64,000 nucleotides of DNA, taken from the NCBI GenBank assembly GCA_027886175.1, contig JAJNNQ010000075.1:4877001-4941000 (forward strand). The letters run 5' to 3'. Shown piece by piece: positions 20,711 through 33,129 of the stretch; position 1 is the stretch's first letter; each line of letters opens with the position of its first letter. Below the pieces are notes generated by a model. It made no database searches and was not told the DNA's origin. It saw only the letters and a program-made list of their open reading frames with translations. This stretch comes from Phylloscopus collybita. Taxonomy: Eukaryota > Chordata > Aves > Passeriformes > Phylloscopidae. Both the position numbers and the translations under genes were made by a program.

Positions 20711-21927
20711 TATACATCTATAACAGAAAGTGAGTGGCCTCTAAAATTTTCTGAATTGTCAGAGCCAGGGTCATCAGGAGCTTTCAGAGAGAGTTTTGAG
20801 AGAGAGACAGGAGGTCTGGCAGAACGTGCAAAGAGCATTTCCGTGAGGACTTCTGACCACGGAGATATCCAGGGGAAACTGGCAGCAGCTCTGAAAGGAG
20901 ATTGATGTGCAGGGCATGACAGAGGTGGAAATGAACTTATCAAAGGCCTTCTTGGGCTGTCAAGGGCAGGTTTATTCCTCAGCATAAGTGGCTTCCTCTG
21001 GGGACTTGTGGAATACGCAGTGCCGGGGGGAAAGAGCTGACGCTGGAGGTGAGGTGGGTCTGCCTTGCCCTGTGTCTGTACATGGTAGATGAGTGTTCTG
21101 GGAGATAATGCCTCAGGTCAGTGACTTAATTATGTCTGGTTTGGAGACCTTTTACCATACCTGAGATAACTCAAGGCTTACAGGATGGCTTTTGGAAGAA
21201 CCATCTTGTTCAGCAGCAATAATCACCAATTACTAAGAAAAGATCACCTTATTTAGTCTTTTTCCCACTGGTCTCATCTTCCCACCAAATGCTCTGCTTA
21301 TAAAAGCTTTTCTTTCAGGACCAGTGCCACTGATGATCAGAACCCTTACATCACAGGAACATTTTAAAAAGAGTTTGAGGGCCAATTATATAAATGTTTC
21401 CTCTTTTGTAAAACAGCTTGGGACTTGTAAACATATTAAGTCCACATATCTCTACATAATTCATGATGATGAATTATTTACTTGTGTAAGCTGCTGTGTT
21501 TTAAGTAAGGATTTTTTTTTCCTAATATGAGGGAAATAAAGATATTTAGATAATTTTGAAAGAAGTAGCTGCCATTTCTCTCTTCTGCTTTTCTTGTGAT
21601 TTCTAATTGATTTTTCTTGTGAGTGTGTTCTTCAGGAGTGGCTGATGCCACTGTAGTGTGTGAAGGTGACTTCCTAAGCACCAAAACCCACAAAACCTTT
21701 CAGCAGAATAAGGCTTATCAGGAATCAAAGAATCCACTTCATGTTGTAGATGGGCAAAGGGCACATTTTGGAACTTAGAATTTTGGAATCACTGTTTATC
21801 TTCCAGATGAAATTGAGGATGGCAACTTCAATCCATGTAAAGGTGAATGCTGTTACTATGGAATCCTTTGTATGATTTTTTTGGGTTTGAGCCTTATTTA
21901 TGAGATTATTTTGAACGTTGTCCCTTT
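20711..21927. other. Unique non-coding DNA
   Basis: No recognisable gene or element. Confidence 0.5.
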
Positions 21928-21963
21928 TATATATATATACACATATATATATATATATATATG
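21928..21963. repeat. (TA)n microsatellite
   Basis: A TA run interrupted once by CACA, about 36 bp. Confidence 0.95.
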
Positions 21964-24004
21964 GTTCACTCTGTTGCATTTTCTTTCCTCTCCCCTTCCT
22001 TTACCTCCCTCAACAACAGATGATTTTGAAGACAGCATGAATGAAACAAAATGTTGGCATGGTCTAGCTGAATTTCCTGACAAGATAAACATTAAGTTAA
22101 ATGTGAGACATATGCCTTAGTGTGTGACTGTAATTTTATAGGTTCTTTTATATGTTATGGTTGGCAACAGAATCCCTGTAGCCTGTTCTGGCTAGAAAGA
22201 ACAGTATTTCTTAGTCTTAAGGAAGATAATGTGATTTAAAATCTGTATATGCTACCAGCTATACCATGTGAGTACTGAGGTGTATCTTGGTTAAAAGTAC
22301 TGTCCATTCCAATTCATCTCATCATCAAAGATGGTTATTCAACCATGGTGCATTTGTGATGGGGATAATGCTCTTACCAGAAATCTTCTTTTCTGCCTTC
22401 ATCCCACCCTTGGAGTTAAAGTGTCTGAAGGTGATGCCCCTCCATGTGCTCCCACTGTGGAATGCAGACTTCCACTGGGTGAGAATATTTCCTCTGATAG
22501 CTGTGCAGGTAAAAAAATTAGAGGGATATTGGCTCTAGCTCATCCTGTGAGACTTCAGTTTGTGCAGGCAGACCATCAGAGGATAAATGCTGTGCCCTTC
22601 CCCAGCCCCCTTAATTTTGGGGACCACTCTCATTATCTTGGAGTACTTTGAACTGCAATGAAGTTTGCTCATCTCCTCTCACCTTTTTACACTAGGATCC
22701 CCATGCTGAAATGACATTCATGATTTTTCTGTGGTAATGTTCAGGCCTAGGAGTGCATTTTGTCTGAGATCCTGATCATAAGTGGAATTTATTTTAGTTT
22801 ACTTTAGTAGAATCAGATTCATTCAAAGAAGCCATCAGCTTTCTTTTTGTGGACAGGGCAGAGAAATAGATATTTCTAAGGCACTACCTAGATAACTCTT
22901 TTAAAATGCACACTTTAGCACAGAAAAATCATGTTCTAGCTTTGTTCACTGTCTGAACAGGAGCCTGGACAAATAGTTGAGGAGCAGCCATTTAAGCTGC
23001 AGATGTATGTCCTTTTACTGAGTGTAAACTTATTTATTGTCAAAATATGGAACAGGGGACAGACATGTGGAGCCTTATCCCTCTTTCCCAAACACCCTTC
23101 ACACTTCTCTTTATGGCATAGTGATATTTTGTTTTCAATGATTAATACACATTTTTACTGCCTTTGCCATTCAGATTTCCAGTCTGTTCTGGCATTTTGC
23201 ATGGCAAGGCCACATTTCCTGTGGTCTACCATCACATTCTTCTGTGTGATGCCCCACTCTGGACTCTTGGCTGGTTGCTGGACTAGCACAGCGGAAAAAT
23301 GTGAAGCAATCCTAGCATTGCTTCACATTATGCATCCTAAAGGATTTTGGTTCTAAGATATAATCAGGGAATAAATGGCATATTTGACAAAAATGTAACC
23401 TGTTCAGAAACAGCACTTGAACTTGAAAGATGCAAAGATCCATGAGCCAGCTTGGATAACAGAGGCACTGTAACTTCCTTAGCCTGGTGCCCAGCTGCAG
23501 CAGGACATCACTGGGATGCACAGCTCTTGGGAAGTCTTCTTTAGCCCAAGCAGAGGAGCATCTTTTCCTTGCCCCTGAGAGAGCTGCTTCAGAGACAGCT
23601 CATGCACACCTCTGTAGTGCTTCAGAGATGCAGTACCCTTTGTCTGGAAGAGTAATTTAGCACTCTGTGTGGGTGCATTTATGGGAACACACAGATCCTC
23701 TTAAAGCAATAGACAGGCTTCTGGTATTTGCAGGGGTTATGGCTGCACATTAAGAGAAAAAACAAACTAAACCAAAACACATTTAGTGGAGGAAATTTCC
23801 ATTATTTTCCAGTAGTTCTTATTTGTACCTTAACAGCTTCTTCTGTATGGGGAAAGAAGAGGAGTTGGAAGCTGATTTCCAAAAGGCTGAAGTATGTCTG
23901 GTACTTAGTAAATCAACAAACTTGTGGAAAGAATTGCACCTGAAGGTCTTTATCCTACAACTGCTATTAGAGTGGCAATAAGAGAGGCTGAGGATGTAAG
24001 GATA
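21964..24004. other. Unique non-coding DNA
   Basis: Two overlapping + strand frames (22287-22538, 22331-22651) and one at 23003-23356 have no recognisable products. No mobile element seen. Confidence 0.5.
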
Positions 24005-24480
24005 GAGGGCTATTGGCAATTATCCAAAGGAAGGCCATGGGGATGGTGAAGGGCCTGGAGGGGAAGCCACACAAGGAGTAGCTGAGGTCACTTGGCTTGT
24101 TCAGGCTGAAGAAGAGGAGGCTGAGGGGAGAGACCTCATTGCAGTCCACACCTTCCCCATGAGGGGAAGACAAGGGGCAAGCACTGATCTCTTCTCTGTG
24201 GTGACCAACAATTAGGCTCAAGAGAACAGCATGAAGCTGTCAGGGGAGGTTTTGGTTGGATATTAGGAAAAAGGCTTTTCACTCAGAGGTGGTTGGGCAC
24301 TGGAACAAGCTCCCCAGGGAAGTGGGGACCACCAGCCTGACAGAATAAAAAAAATATTTGTACAATGCCCTCAGCCACATGGTGGGATTCTTGGGTTGTC
24401 CTGTACAGGGCCAGGAGTTGGACTCAGTTATCCTTGTGGGTCTCTTTCAACTCAGGATATTCTATGATTCTGTGCTTCTA
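24005..24480 (+). mobile_element. CR1 LINE 3' fragment
   Basis: About 475 bp in sense orientation: 'ccaaaggaaggccatgggg', 'gcactgatctcttctctgtg', 'ggatattaggaaaaagg', 'tgggcactggaacaagctcc', and the tail 'gagttggactcagttatcct' ending ATTCTATGATTCTGTG. Same subfamily as 40108-40452 and 53942-54342. Confidence 0.97.
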
Positions 24481-25274
24481 TGAGGCTTAGCCATCACTGT
24501 CTCTATGGGAACTCTCTCAGAATTTTCCTTTTGTTACTGTAGGGCCTGAATTTCCAATGTGTGTGGTTGCAGATTTATCCTGCCCCATGCACTGCAAGTC
24601 TTTCTGACTCTTGTTGAAGTCAAGGAGAGCAGCAGTATGATGCCAGGTGATTACCTAAAGCTTGAAGTGCATAGAATTGAGAAAAAAAAATTCAAGAATT
24701 CAGGAAGTAAACTAAGCCCCTGGCCCATGGCTGGACTCCACACACAGGCCTGTCACCCTGGATGATGTTTGTAAGACATGGTCACTGTGCCTCAAGTGCC
24801 TCACACCAGCATTTCTCACACAGCCACTCTCCAGCTGGGAGTGTAGTGTGCCAGCCCAGCCTGAGGTGCCCTCACTGACTGTGGCTGGTGGTGCAGAGGG
24901 TGCTGAGAGGCTTTGCTGCTGCAGATGTAGCATGAGTGGCTGCAGCTATCAGTGAAATACATGTTTTTCTGCTATGAGCTTCAAAATGTCCATGACCTTT
25001 GTGACCTTTCTCCAGCCTGTGATTCCACAGTCCTGCTGCACAGCTGTGCTGGTGCTGCTGATCATACAGTTGCTCCCCCCTGTAGTGTATGATATGTTCT
25101 GGAAACTCGTTCCAGAAATTTTCACTCCTGTGTCCTCTTAGACATTGCTGATGATATGTTAAGAAAAACACTTAAATGGTTGTTTCCTTCTGTCTCCACC
25201 ACTGTGCAATGAACTCCCCAGTGACTGCTCTTCACTTGGTTTCTGTGCTTGTTCTGGTAGGATCAACCACAACG
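24481..25274. other. Unique non-coding DNA
   Basis: Holds the second member of the 39-bp dispersed pair (24958-24996). Otherwise nothing recognised. Confidence 0.5.
24958..24996. repeat. Member 2 of a 39-bp dispersed repeat pair
   Basis: Matches 19551-19589 with two mismatches, about 5.4 kb away in the same orientation. Flanks are unrelated. Confidence 0.85.
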
Positions 25275-25378
25275 TCCTAGAACAGTTTGAGTTGGAAGGG
25301 AGCTCAAAGATAATCTCATTCCATCTCCCCTGCCATAGGCAGGGACACCTTCCACTAGACTGGATTGCTCAGGATCTG
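25275..25378 (-). mobile_element. CR1 LINE 3'-end fragment
   Basis: 'cctagaacagtttgagttgg' then 'ggcagggacaccttccact' and 'attgctcagg' are CR1 3' text in reverse complement. It ends after about 100 bp. Confidence 0.85.
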
Positions 25379-25587
25379 CAGGTCAAGAGGGTGGGTTAGT
25401 ACCAGGAACCTGAACTATTCATTTAAACATTTTGCTGCTTAAGTCTGTTGCACTAGAAATGCTGAGGTAAAAGACAAACCCCTCCTTTTTAATTTTAAGG
25501 GCAATGTTTATCTTGTTTTGTTTATGAATATTTGTCAGCTCTCAGCACATCTATTGTAAGCTTCAAATCACCATTGAATACATCCTT

Positions 25588-25606
25588 TTTTTTTTTTTTT
25601 TTTTTA
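25588..25606. repeat. Poly-T tract
   Basis: About 19 consecutive T with no attached retroposon body. Confidence 0.95.
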
Positions 25607-27130
25607 GAACATTGATTTAATGATCAACAAAGTAATAAAGATGGTAGGAAATGCAGAATTATTATGACTAGGTGAGACTTGTGGCACCTTAACAAAGCTG
25701 CCTGAAAGAAGATGAAATTCTCTGTTGATGAATACAAAGTAATGTACAATGGAAAGAATTAACTGAAATGATTCATAGCTGTTGCTGGCTTAAAAATAAA
25801 TTCTGACTGCTTGAGAGGAAAGAAAGCCTTCAGAAAACCTTTCTATATGTATGGGTACCTTAAGAAATAAAATCTGCTGTGAATAAATAGAATATTTGGT
25901 GTATAAGAACTGGGATGAAGTTTATTTGTGAATAGAAAAATTAATCATGCTTTTTTGTTTTCCCAACAGTGAAATTATTGGCAATTAAAAGTGTTTTAAC
26001 TTCAATTAACATGAACCTGTGGGAAGTATTGATCTAGAATTTGTTTAGGGCAAAATCTGGAAATTGAGGGATCCAGTTGGAAACTTCAGGGTTTGTTTGT
26101 TTTGAAACATTTTTTTAAATGTCAAAACACAATTGTTTTAGAAAAAGAAGCTATTTACATAAAAAAAAAATCTTAAATGGAAAATGTTGATTCACAGAGA
26201 CGCAGTGTTTCTGATCCATCAAAATATTTTTATTTCTGTCAAAAAGTTTTGTGGGAAATATAGGGCTTTCATTTGGAGTCTGAACACAAACACCCACCCA
26301 CTCACAGCCTGAGAATTTCTTGCTACAGGTCCCATGGGTGTGTTCTTCAAAACATTGCAATGTCTCAGCAGAAGCGTGGCCTCTCCTGAAGTGCTGCATT
26401 TTAATTTGGTCACTGTCTCCCAAGGGTCCATATCACACAAGCAGGAAGCTCCAGAGGCAGGTGACCAGAATTCATATTGGTTTCTGTGCTTTGGATTTGA
26501 GTAAAATGAATGTTATTTCAGCTGAGAATTAAGGAGATGCTTAGCTGAAGGGTGAGGTAATCATGTTCTCAGTTTCTGCAAAGTTAATGGGAAAAGTTCC
26601 TATTGGATGAGAAAGGTTTTCACTCCTGGTTTTGGTATCCACAAGGTAGTCCATGTGGCAAGCTGGGTGCACTTGATCTCTGCAGAATTAACTGAGTACC
26701 TAGAGTAACAGAAAGTGAAACAATTTACATTTTTCTCTATCATTTTCCTAAATACAGAAAAACAATTGCATTCTGTGAAAGTCAAAATCATTACTTTGAA
26801 TGTAGGTTAAAAAAACCCCAAACACTTTTAAACCATGTAGCTTGCAAAAAATTAGAACAAATCAAACTAAGCCAAAACGTACCCCACAAAAACTAGGAAA
26901 AATATATCAGAGGAAAATTTAAAAACTAAAATGGGGAAGTGAGGGAAAAGTGCTCCATTTGTGGTTAGAAGATGAGATGATGACTTTAAAATCAGGTTTT
27001 AAACAGAGGTGACAGGGGCTGAGAAAATGGGAAGATTCTCACCTAGTTAATTTTTGCATCATACAATATCTGAGGGAAATTATAACAAAACATACCTGCT
27101 GGGAAACACATTTTTTAACTTTTCATTCTC
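25607..27130. other. Unique AT-rich non-coding DNA
   Basis: No supported gene. Very A-rich around 26810-26930. A short cluster of chance frames spans 26151-26532. Confidence 0.5.
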
Positions 27131-27600
27131 GCAGAATAACCCTGATTAGAAGGGATGTCCAAAGTTCATTCAGCTCAGCCTTTTGTGGGAAGGGGAGCCA
27201 AGAGGGGATCATGTAGCAACCTGCCCAGTCACATCTGAAAAACATCCAGAGCTGGAGGCTCTACCATGAGTATGCAGGGTTCTTCCAGGGAATGATTGTT
27301 CTCCCTGTAAAAACTTCCTCTTGTACAGGGATGAAACCTTTTCTGGTGTAAACTGTAACTATTTCCCTCTTCCTTCTCCATGTGGTTCCTCATGTAGAAA
27401 CACTGTCCTCTTTGTATTACCCAGGAACAGTTACTGGAATAATGTGATGAGATTCCCCCAGAGGCTTCTCTCCTCCAGGGATGAGATCTCCTCCTGTCAT
27501 TCCTCAGAGGCCAGATCGTGGCACTCCTTTGGAGCCTCTCCATTTTTCTGTTTCTTTCTTGAATTGTGGGGACTGGAGCTGGACACTCTGACTACCAATC
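27131..27600 (-). mobile_element. Old CR1-type LINE fragment, another subfamily
   Basis: GCAGAATAACCCTGATTAGA, then 'gaagggatgtcc', 'cacctgcc'-like and 'cagtcacatctg' text, and a trailing region resembling the CR1 'actggagctggacact' block near 27570. Antisense frame 27543-27229 begins ERLQRSATIW, like the CR1 ORF2 C-terminus. Strongly diverged, so subfamily and right boundary are uncertain. Confidence 0.65.
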
Positions 27601-29594
27601 TCTGAGTGCAGCCAATTTCCTGCCCATCTGGCAGACCACCCATCCAGTCTGTATCTTGCCAGCTTGTCCCATAGATGCAGTTTGTCTAATTTGTAATTTC
27701 AGGATGATTTTTCACCTTTTCATCAAAGCCTCTATCATTGGTACAGCAATGTGGTATTTGTCTCCAGTACTCTGAAATGAAAAGGTGAGCTACAGCATCT
27801 ATTTCTTGGGTCATAAACCCCTATCCATATGTAGAGATATTTCTAGGGTTTTATTTTTTTTATGTTTGTTTCTATCAGTACTGAAATTCTTAGGTCATAG
27901 TGCACACATGGAACATGTATTCTGCATTTGCTTTTTAAATGTCACAGTGCCTTCCTGGCTAAAAGCATTCAGAAAGTCTGGGTTTGGTGCTGCATTAGGA
28001 AAGAAAAAAAAGATTAGGAAAAAAAAAGAAAAAAGAAAAAGCAATACTCAACCCAACCTATTAATTAAATTCCTTAGGATTTTTTTAGGCCTTTGGGGTT
28101 TTTTTTTGGTTAAAATTAAAGTTCCATTTATTCAGGGTGTAAGAAATAAGAACATTGAACTCTATGTGAAAAATGGAGAGGAAGAAAATACAAAGGTACT
28201 GCAGATTGCCAGGGCTCAGTATATGCACAGAAAAATAAGATACTTGTGAAAATGGAAAACAAAACTAGAAACATTTTTTCTGTCCTGTCTGCATGATGAA
28301 ATTGTCCTATAGTAAATCAATTATTAGCAATCTCTTCTTCAGGGCTCAAAGGAGACCCATCTGCATTGCCACAGTAGGTTAAAACATTCAGTGTCTCTCT
28401 CAAGAAAAACCCCCATTGTGCCATAATAGGATTTAACATTTCCCATCATCATGTAGCTGTGATTGTAAAAGGTAATTGTTAAAAGCCCCAGTGCTCACGA
28501 TGACAGGTTTAGAACAGGAGGGCTAAAGGTAGCAAAGTTTTTCCTATGGGCATTTTCCTTTCTTTTATTCTTTCAGCTTAGAAGCACCTCTTCACAGCTT
28601 GTCCTCCCTCTTTCCCCTCTTTGCCAGCATCTTCCATGGCCTCCCCTAGGTCTCATGTAAAATGGAGGCATTTTAAACAGAGATGTAAAACACCTCTCAA
28701 TATAATAGACTTCTTGTACTGCTTGGGCCTGTTCTTATCCCCAGGTCTCATAAAGCAGAAACAAGGGAAATTGTTTCATAGTCCATTTCATACTCTGAAA
28801 TTGTGTTGTTCCATGACTTCTTTGTGTTAATGTGCCCAGGCATAATTCCTGACTGGAACATGTCCTGGCTTCAGTGGTGCTCCAGCAGGTTTGTCCTGCC
28901 CATCTCCAGTTTCATGGACATGTGCTGACTATTGCCTCCTGCTGTCTTGCACTCTTCTCCTCTGTCCTTGTCTCTGCTGCCCCTGCATGGGAATCTGCCA
29001 CGTTTCTGTCACAGCTCAGAGTCAATCCCAGCAAACCTCCATGCTGACTGCCAGGTAGAGCTCCCAGAGATTTGCCTTTTCTTTTGCCCTTCTTCCCATT
29101 AGACAAGAACAAAAAGCTGTGATAATTTGTCTCTGGTTTTGGAGGGTAGTTCTTCCCTTTCAAAATTAAATCTCCTTCTCCCCTTTTGTTCAGTTTGGGA
29201 AGGATGTTCTTGAGCTGGGTCTATTCTTGTGCTTTTTTGTGTCAAAGAGGCTCAGCTCCTTCCCTCTGTTGATTGATTTCTCTGTCTCTGTAATCATGTT
29301 CAGCTGGGTGCTAAACAGGTCTGAAATGCTGTAGAAATAAACATCGTATCTTTCCTGAAATCTGTAGCCCCTTCATCTTAGGTGGGCATGAGACTGCTGT
29401 ATTTTCTGGAAAAAGAAGCTAGATTGTCCATGTTCTTCTTTTCATTCACTGCCTTCCCTCTCCACATCTTTGTTCCCTATCTTCCAACCTATAACCAATC
29501 TGTGTTTCTCAAAAATCTCATCGCCTTTCCCTAGAAAGACAGCTTTTTCCCATCCCTCTCTTCTGCTGTAGAGCTCTAACCATCCAGACCCCCT
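27601..29594. other. Unique non-coding DNA
   Basis: The + frame 27785-28249 (154 codons) runs through an A-rich tract at about 28003-28045 and gives a Lys-rich low-complexity stretch. It has no domain and was not called. Nothing else recognised. Confidence 0.5.
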
Positions 29595-30218
29595 GGAGCC
29601 AGCAGTGCTCTTGTAGCCAAGAAGGCCAGTGGTATCCTGGAGTGTTTTAGGAGGATCATTGCCTGCCAGCAGGTTGAGGGAGGTGATCCTGTCCCTCTAC
29701 TCAGCCCTAGAGAGGGGCATCTGGAGTGCTGTGTCCAATTCTGGGCTCCTCAGGACAAGGGAAACATGGAGTTCCTGGAGCAGATCCAGTGGAGATAGTG
29801 AAGGGCCTGGACCACTTCTCTTACGAGGAAAGGCTGAGGGAGCTGGGGCTGTTCATCCTCGAGAAGAGATGACTGAGAGGGGACCTCATCCCTGTCTGTC
29901 AGTGTCTGCAGGGAGGGCTCAGAGCAGGGACCAGGCTCTGCTTGGTGTGCCCAGCAATGGGACAAGAGGAACAGGCAGAGACTGATGCCCAGGAAGTTCC
30001 ACCTGGACATGGGGAATAATTTCTTCCCTGTGCAGTGACTGAGCACTGAACAGATTGCTGAGAGAAAGTATCGGGTCTCCCTCACTGGAGATATTCCAGC
30101 ACTGTCTGCACACAATCCTGTGCTTGTGCTCTGGGGTGACCCTACTTGAGCAGAGGGGTTTTCCCAGATGACCCCACTGTGGTTGTTTCCAACCTGACCT
30201 ATTCTGTGATTTTGTGAT
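29595..30218 (+). mobile_element. CR1 LINE fragment with ORF2 C-terminal remnants
   Basis: About 620 bp in sense orientation. Frames contain LREVILSLYSALERG and an 'EKR...RGDL' counterpart (CR1 ORF2 landmarks) broken by stops and shifts. The tail is 'aacctgacctattctgtgat'. It heads a cluster of three CR1 copies within 2 kb. Confidence 0.95.
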
Positions 30219-30872
30219 TGATTCTGTACTGAGGTGGGGACTAATTTTGTCAGTCAGGAACGTGTTCTTATCTCTGCTGCCAGCTGTCTTCTGGAAGGAC
30301 CCTATCCTCTTCTAAGCCAGGGAATGAAGTGAGAGGAAATGGCAATTTTTAAAGTTCTTCCTCTCTAAATGGTCACAACTAATTATGAAAGCTACAGCTA
30401 CTGTGAGATGAGCTATTAAATGCCTTGAACAGGTTTCTGAAGTCTGTACTAGAATGGGATGAGTCACAGTTGCACCAGCTGAGTGCAAATGAGTAGGTGG
30501 GAGGGGAAAAAGCCCTGTGCTTTGTTGGCAAGGTAGGAACAAAGAGCAATCCACAGGCCTGGGATATGCTCTGGGGTGAGCTAGGACTGACAGCTCGCAG
30601 CAGTAAGATGGAGCCAACAGAGTGCTCCTCAAAGAGGTAAAGCCCGAGGTTTTAAGTTAAATCACACCTTGAAACCATTCTGTCTGAATGAGGGAAGTGG
30701 GAGATCAGCAGAGGATTGGTCAGGCTGTGAGATGCCGTGTAGGATTTAGTCTCTGCTTCTTGTATATGGCTCCTTGAACACCAACATTTGGAAAATAATG
30801 TGCTGTGATTTGAGTCAGATCAGAAAATACATTCAAGCTTCAGTGTTTAAGATCAATATGATGGAACATGGG
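30219..30872. other. Unique non-coding DNA between CR1 copies
   Basis: Nothing recognised. Short chance frames only. Confidence 0.5.
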
Positions 30873-31155
30873 CAGATAGTGACAGGATATTTGTTACTAG
30901 GAGTAACAGTCTTAAACTAAGAGAGGAGAGATTACATGTCAGGAAGAAATTCTTCACTGTGAGGGTGGTGAGCCACTGGAACAGGTTTCCCAGAGAAACT
31001 GTGGATATCCCATCCCTGAAAGGATTCAGGGCCAAGTTGGATGGGGTTCTGAGCAACCTGGCCTAGTGGAAGGTGTCCCTGCCCATGACAGAGGGGTAGA
31101 AACTGGATTGTCTTTACAGTCCCTTTCACCTCAAGCCAGTCTATGATTTCAATGA
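30873..31155 (+). mobile_element. CR1 LINE 3' fragment
   Basis: Sense-orientation CR1 text: 'agtgacaggatatttg', 'aggaagaaattcttcactgt', 'gagccactggaacaggtttc', 'cctggcctagtggaaggtgt' and the end 'agtctatgattt'. Confidence 0.96.
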
Positions 31156-31380
31156 GTCTACAAAACTGCCTGCATCTGTGGCCTGTTACAGAGGCTCCAG
31201 ATGCAAAATTCAATTCTGTACCTGGGTTTATGCCTGGGTTTATGGTGAAATTATGGTGGATGTTTCTCATTTGCCACCATGATCTTGCAGAGGCCAGAGT
31301 TTGTTGTGTCTGATTTGCAGCAAAACTGTGCAGACTTGTTTGGGTGAGGATGATACCCTGACTGATAAGACCTCTGAGCA

Positions 31381-31645
31381 TCCTTTCCCAGGCTAAACAC
31401 CCTCAGGTCCCCCAGCTGCTTCTCATCAGACCTGCTCCAGACCCTTCCCCAGCTCTGTTCCCTTCTTTTGACACACTCAGCACCTCAATGTCCTTGTTGT
31501 CACGAGGGATCTGACACTGAACAGGATTCAAGGAGTGGCCTCACCAGTGCCCAGCACAGGGGGACAGTCACTGCTTTGGTCCTGTTGGCCACATTATTGC
31601 TGATACAAGCAAGTCAGTACTGCTTATTTTGGAAAACCCACCCAG
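31381..31645 (-). mobile_element. CR1 LINE internal fragment, opposite orientation
   Basis: Reverse-complement CR1 text: 'ggctaaacaccctcaggtc', 'cagacccttccccagctctg', 'cacctcaatgtccttgttgt', 'agtggcctcaccagtgccc' and 'ctgttggccacattattgct'. It lacks the octamer 3' end, so it is an internal piece. Confidence 0.9.
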
Positions 31646-33091
31646 CCTAGACTAGGCATGGTGTTTTCTGCTCTCTCTGATGAGATAATGCAGGAGATAA
31701 CTATTTTTGGCACATCTTACTTGAGTTTTTGAGACGTCATCTGGCCTTTTGAGTCATGCAGATCAACTTTCAGCATGGCTTAGGCCAAAATGGGATACAG
31801 CCTTGCAGGTGGATAGACAGGGGTGGATGGAAAGTCTTGAGTCAGGATTAGCATGGGGCTAACAGTGAATATTGGGAAAACAGGAAACTGTGGGCAACTC
31901 ATGCCAGGAGGATGAGGACAGTATGACAATGTGGTCTCCTTGCAGTAAGAAAAAACAACCCACACTGACTGATCTAGTTAGAAAAGTATTCTAGAGAGGT
32001 TAAAACAATTCAGCCAAACACATTATCAATAACTGATTATTTGCAGCTAAAATTAGACCTGGAATTGGCATTTTGTATCTTAATTAAAACAAAGCTATCT
32101 TTATCAATGATCTATGACAACTTTGAGCAGACATTTCCTAGTGAATGTTAATCTCTCAGTCTCTTTTGATTAGTAGATGGGATTACATTAAAATTGATCC
32201 TGCTTCAGAGGTCCATTTGTGTGCTCTGTCTCAGTGTTGAGTTACATGGCTGGCCCTGTCGTAGGCTCAGGGTCCTCATTGGGACAATGAAATCACAGCC
32301 ACAGTGATGCTCATTTGTGTTTTACAGTGTGCCATTTATTTATCACAAAAAGGCTCAGGAGACTTTATGCCTTGGTGAGATATTATTTAGGCTTCAGATC
32401 TCTGTCAAACCTTATTACTCTCTTCAGTTCTCTTTGCACAGAGATGGCTTTTGAAGATAGGAAGGGAAAGGCTAGGGAAGAAAAACAATGTCATATTTAA
32501 AATCTAGCTCTAGTGAGTTTTCTTCAGTGGTACAGGCTGCTCTGAGGGAATTGTTGAGTTTCAACCTGGGAGAAAAGATCACTAGACAAAACATCACTGG
32601 TCAAGCTCAGTGTAACAGGTTTGGAAGCTTCAGTTTGGAACTGTGTGGACCTCATTAAAAGATGAGTCCCTCTGGCTCACAGTCGAGCTTCAGACAGCCA
32701 AATCCTGAAAGAAGCTGTTCCTAAATTGTGCTGACCTGTTGAAATTGTTCTCTAAGGGTCCCTGTGAAGCTGGTGGGAGTTGGGTGGGACATGATCCTTA
32801 CAAAATTCAGGAGCAGAGAAGAACTGCTGTGTCTTTGTTTTCTGTTTCAGTGTTCTTTCTTAGTAATTGAGAGTAATTAAAGCTATGAACAATTCTCCCC
32901 AGGGGAATTGAAAAAAAAAAACTTCACAAAAAATAACAGAGAAGAGCTGTTGACAGTCTGAAAAGCTGGACAGCTTTCCATTTAACTCCCTCCCACCTTT
33001 TCCATCTGTAGCTCTTGTCATCAGCCAGCAAGCCAGCCAGGAGACCGTGATAGATAAATGGTGTGCAGTCCCCTAAAGTTCCAGATTACAT
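31646..33091. other. Unique non-coding DNA
   Basis: No gene or element recognised. A10 run near 32911. Confidence 0.5.
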
Positions 33092-33129
33092 CTTTCCTTT
33101 CCTTCCCTTCCCTTCCCTTTTTTCTCTTT
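33092..33129. repeat. (TTCCC)n pyrimidine tract
   Basis: Irregular CTTTCC and CTTCC units over about 38 bp. Confidence 0.9.

Noticed and set aside
21928..21963. TATA promoter
   Set aside because: It is a TA microsatellite with no CpG or initiator context.
27785..28249. 154-codon + strand frame with hydrophobic start
   Set aside because: Runs through an A-rich tract giving poly-Lys. No domain, no splice or promoter context.
33092..33129. Pyrimidine tract as a branch-point and polypyrimidine tract of a splice acceptor
   Set aside because: No AG with a plausible exon follows at the right distance. Better described as a simple repeat.
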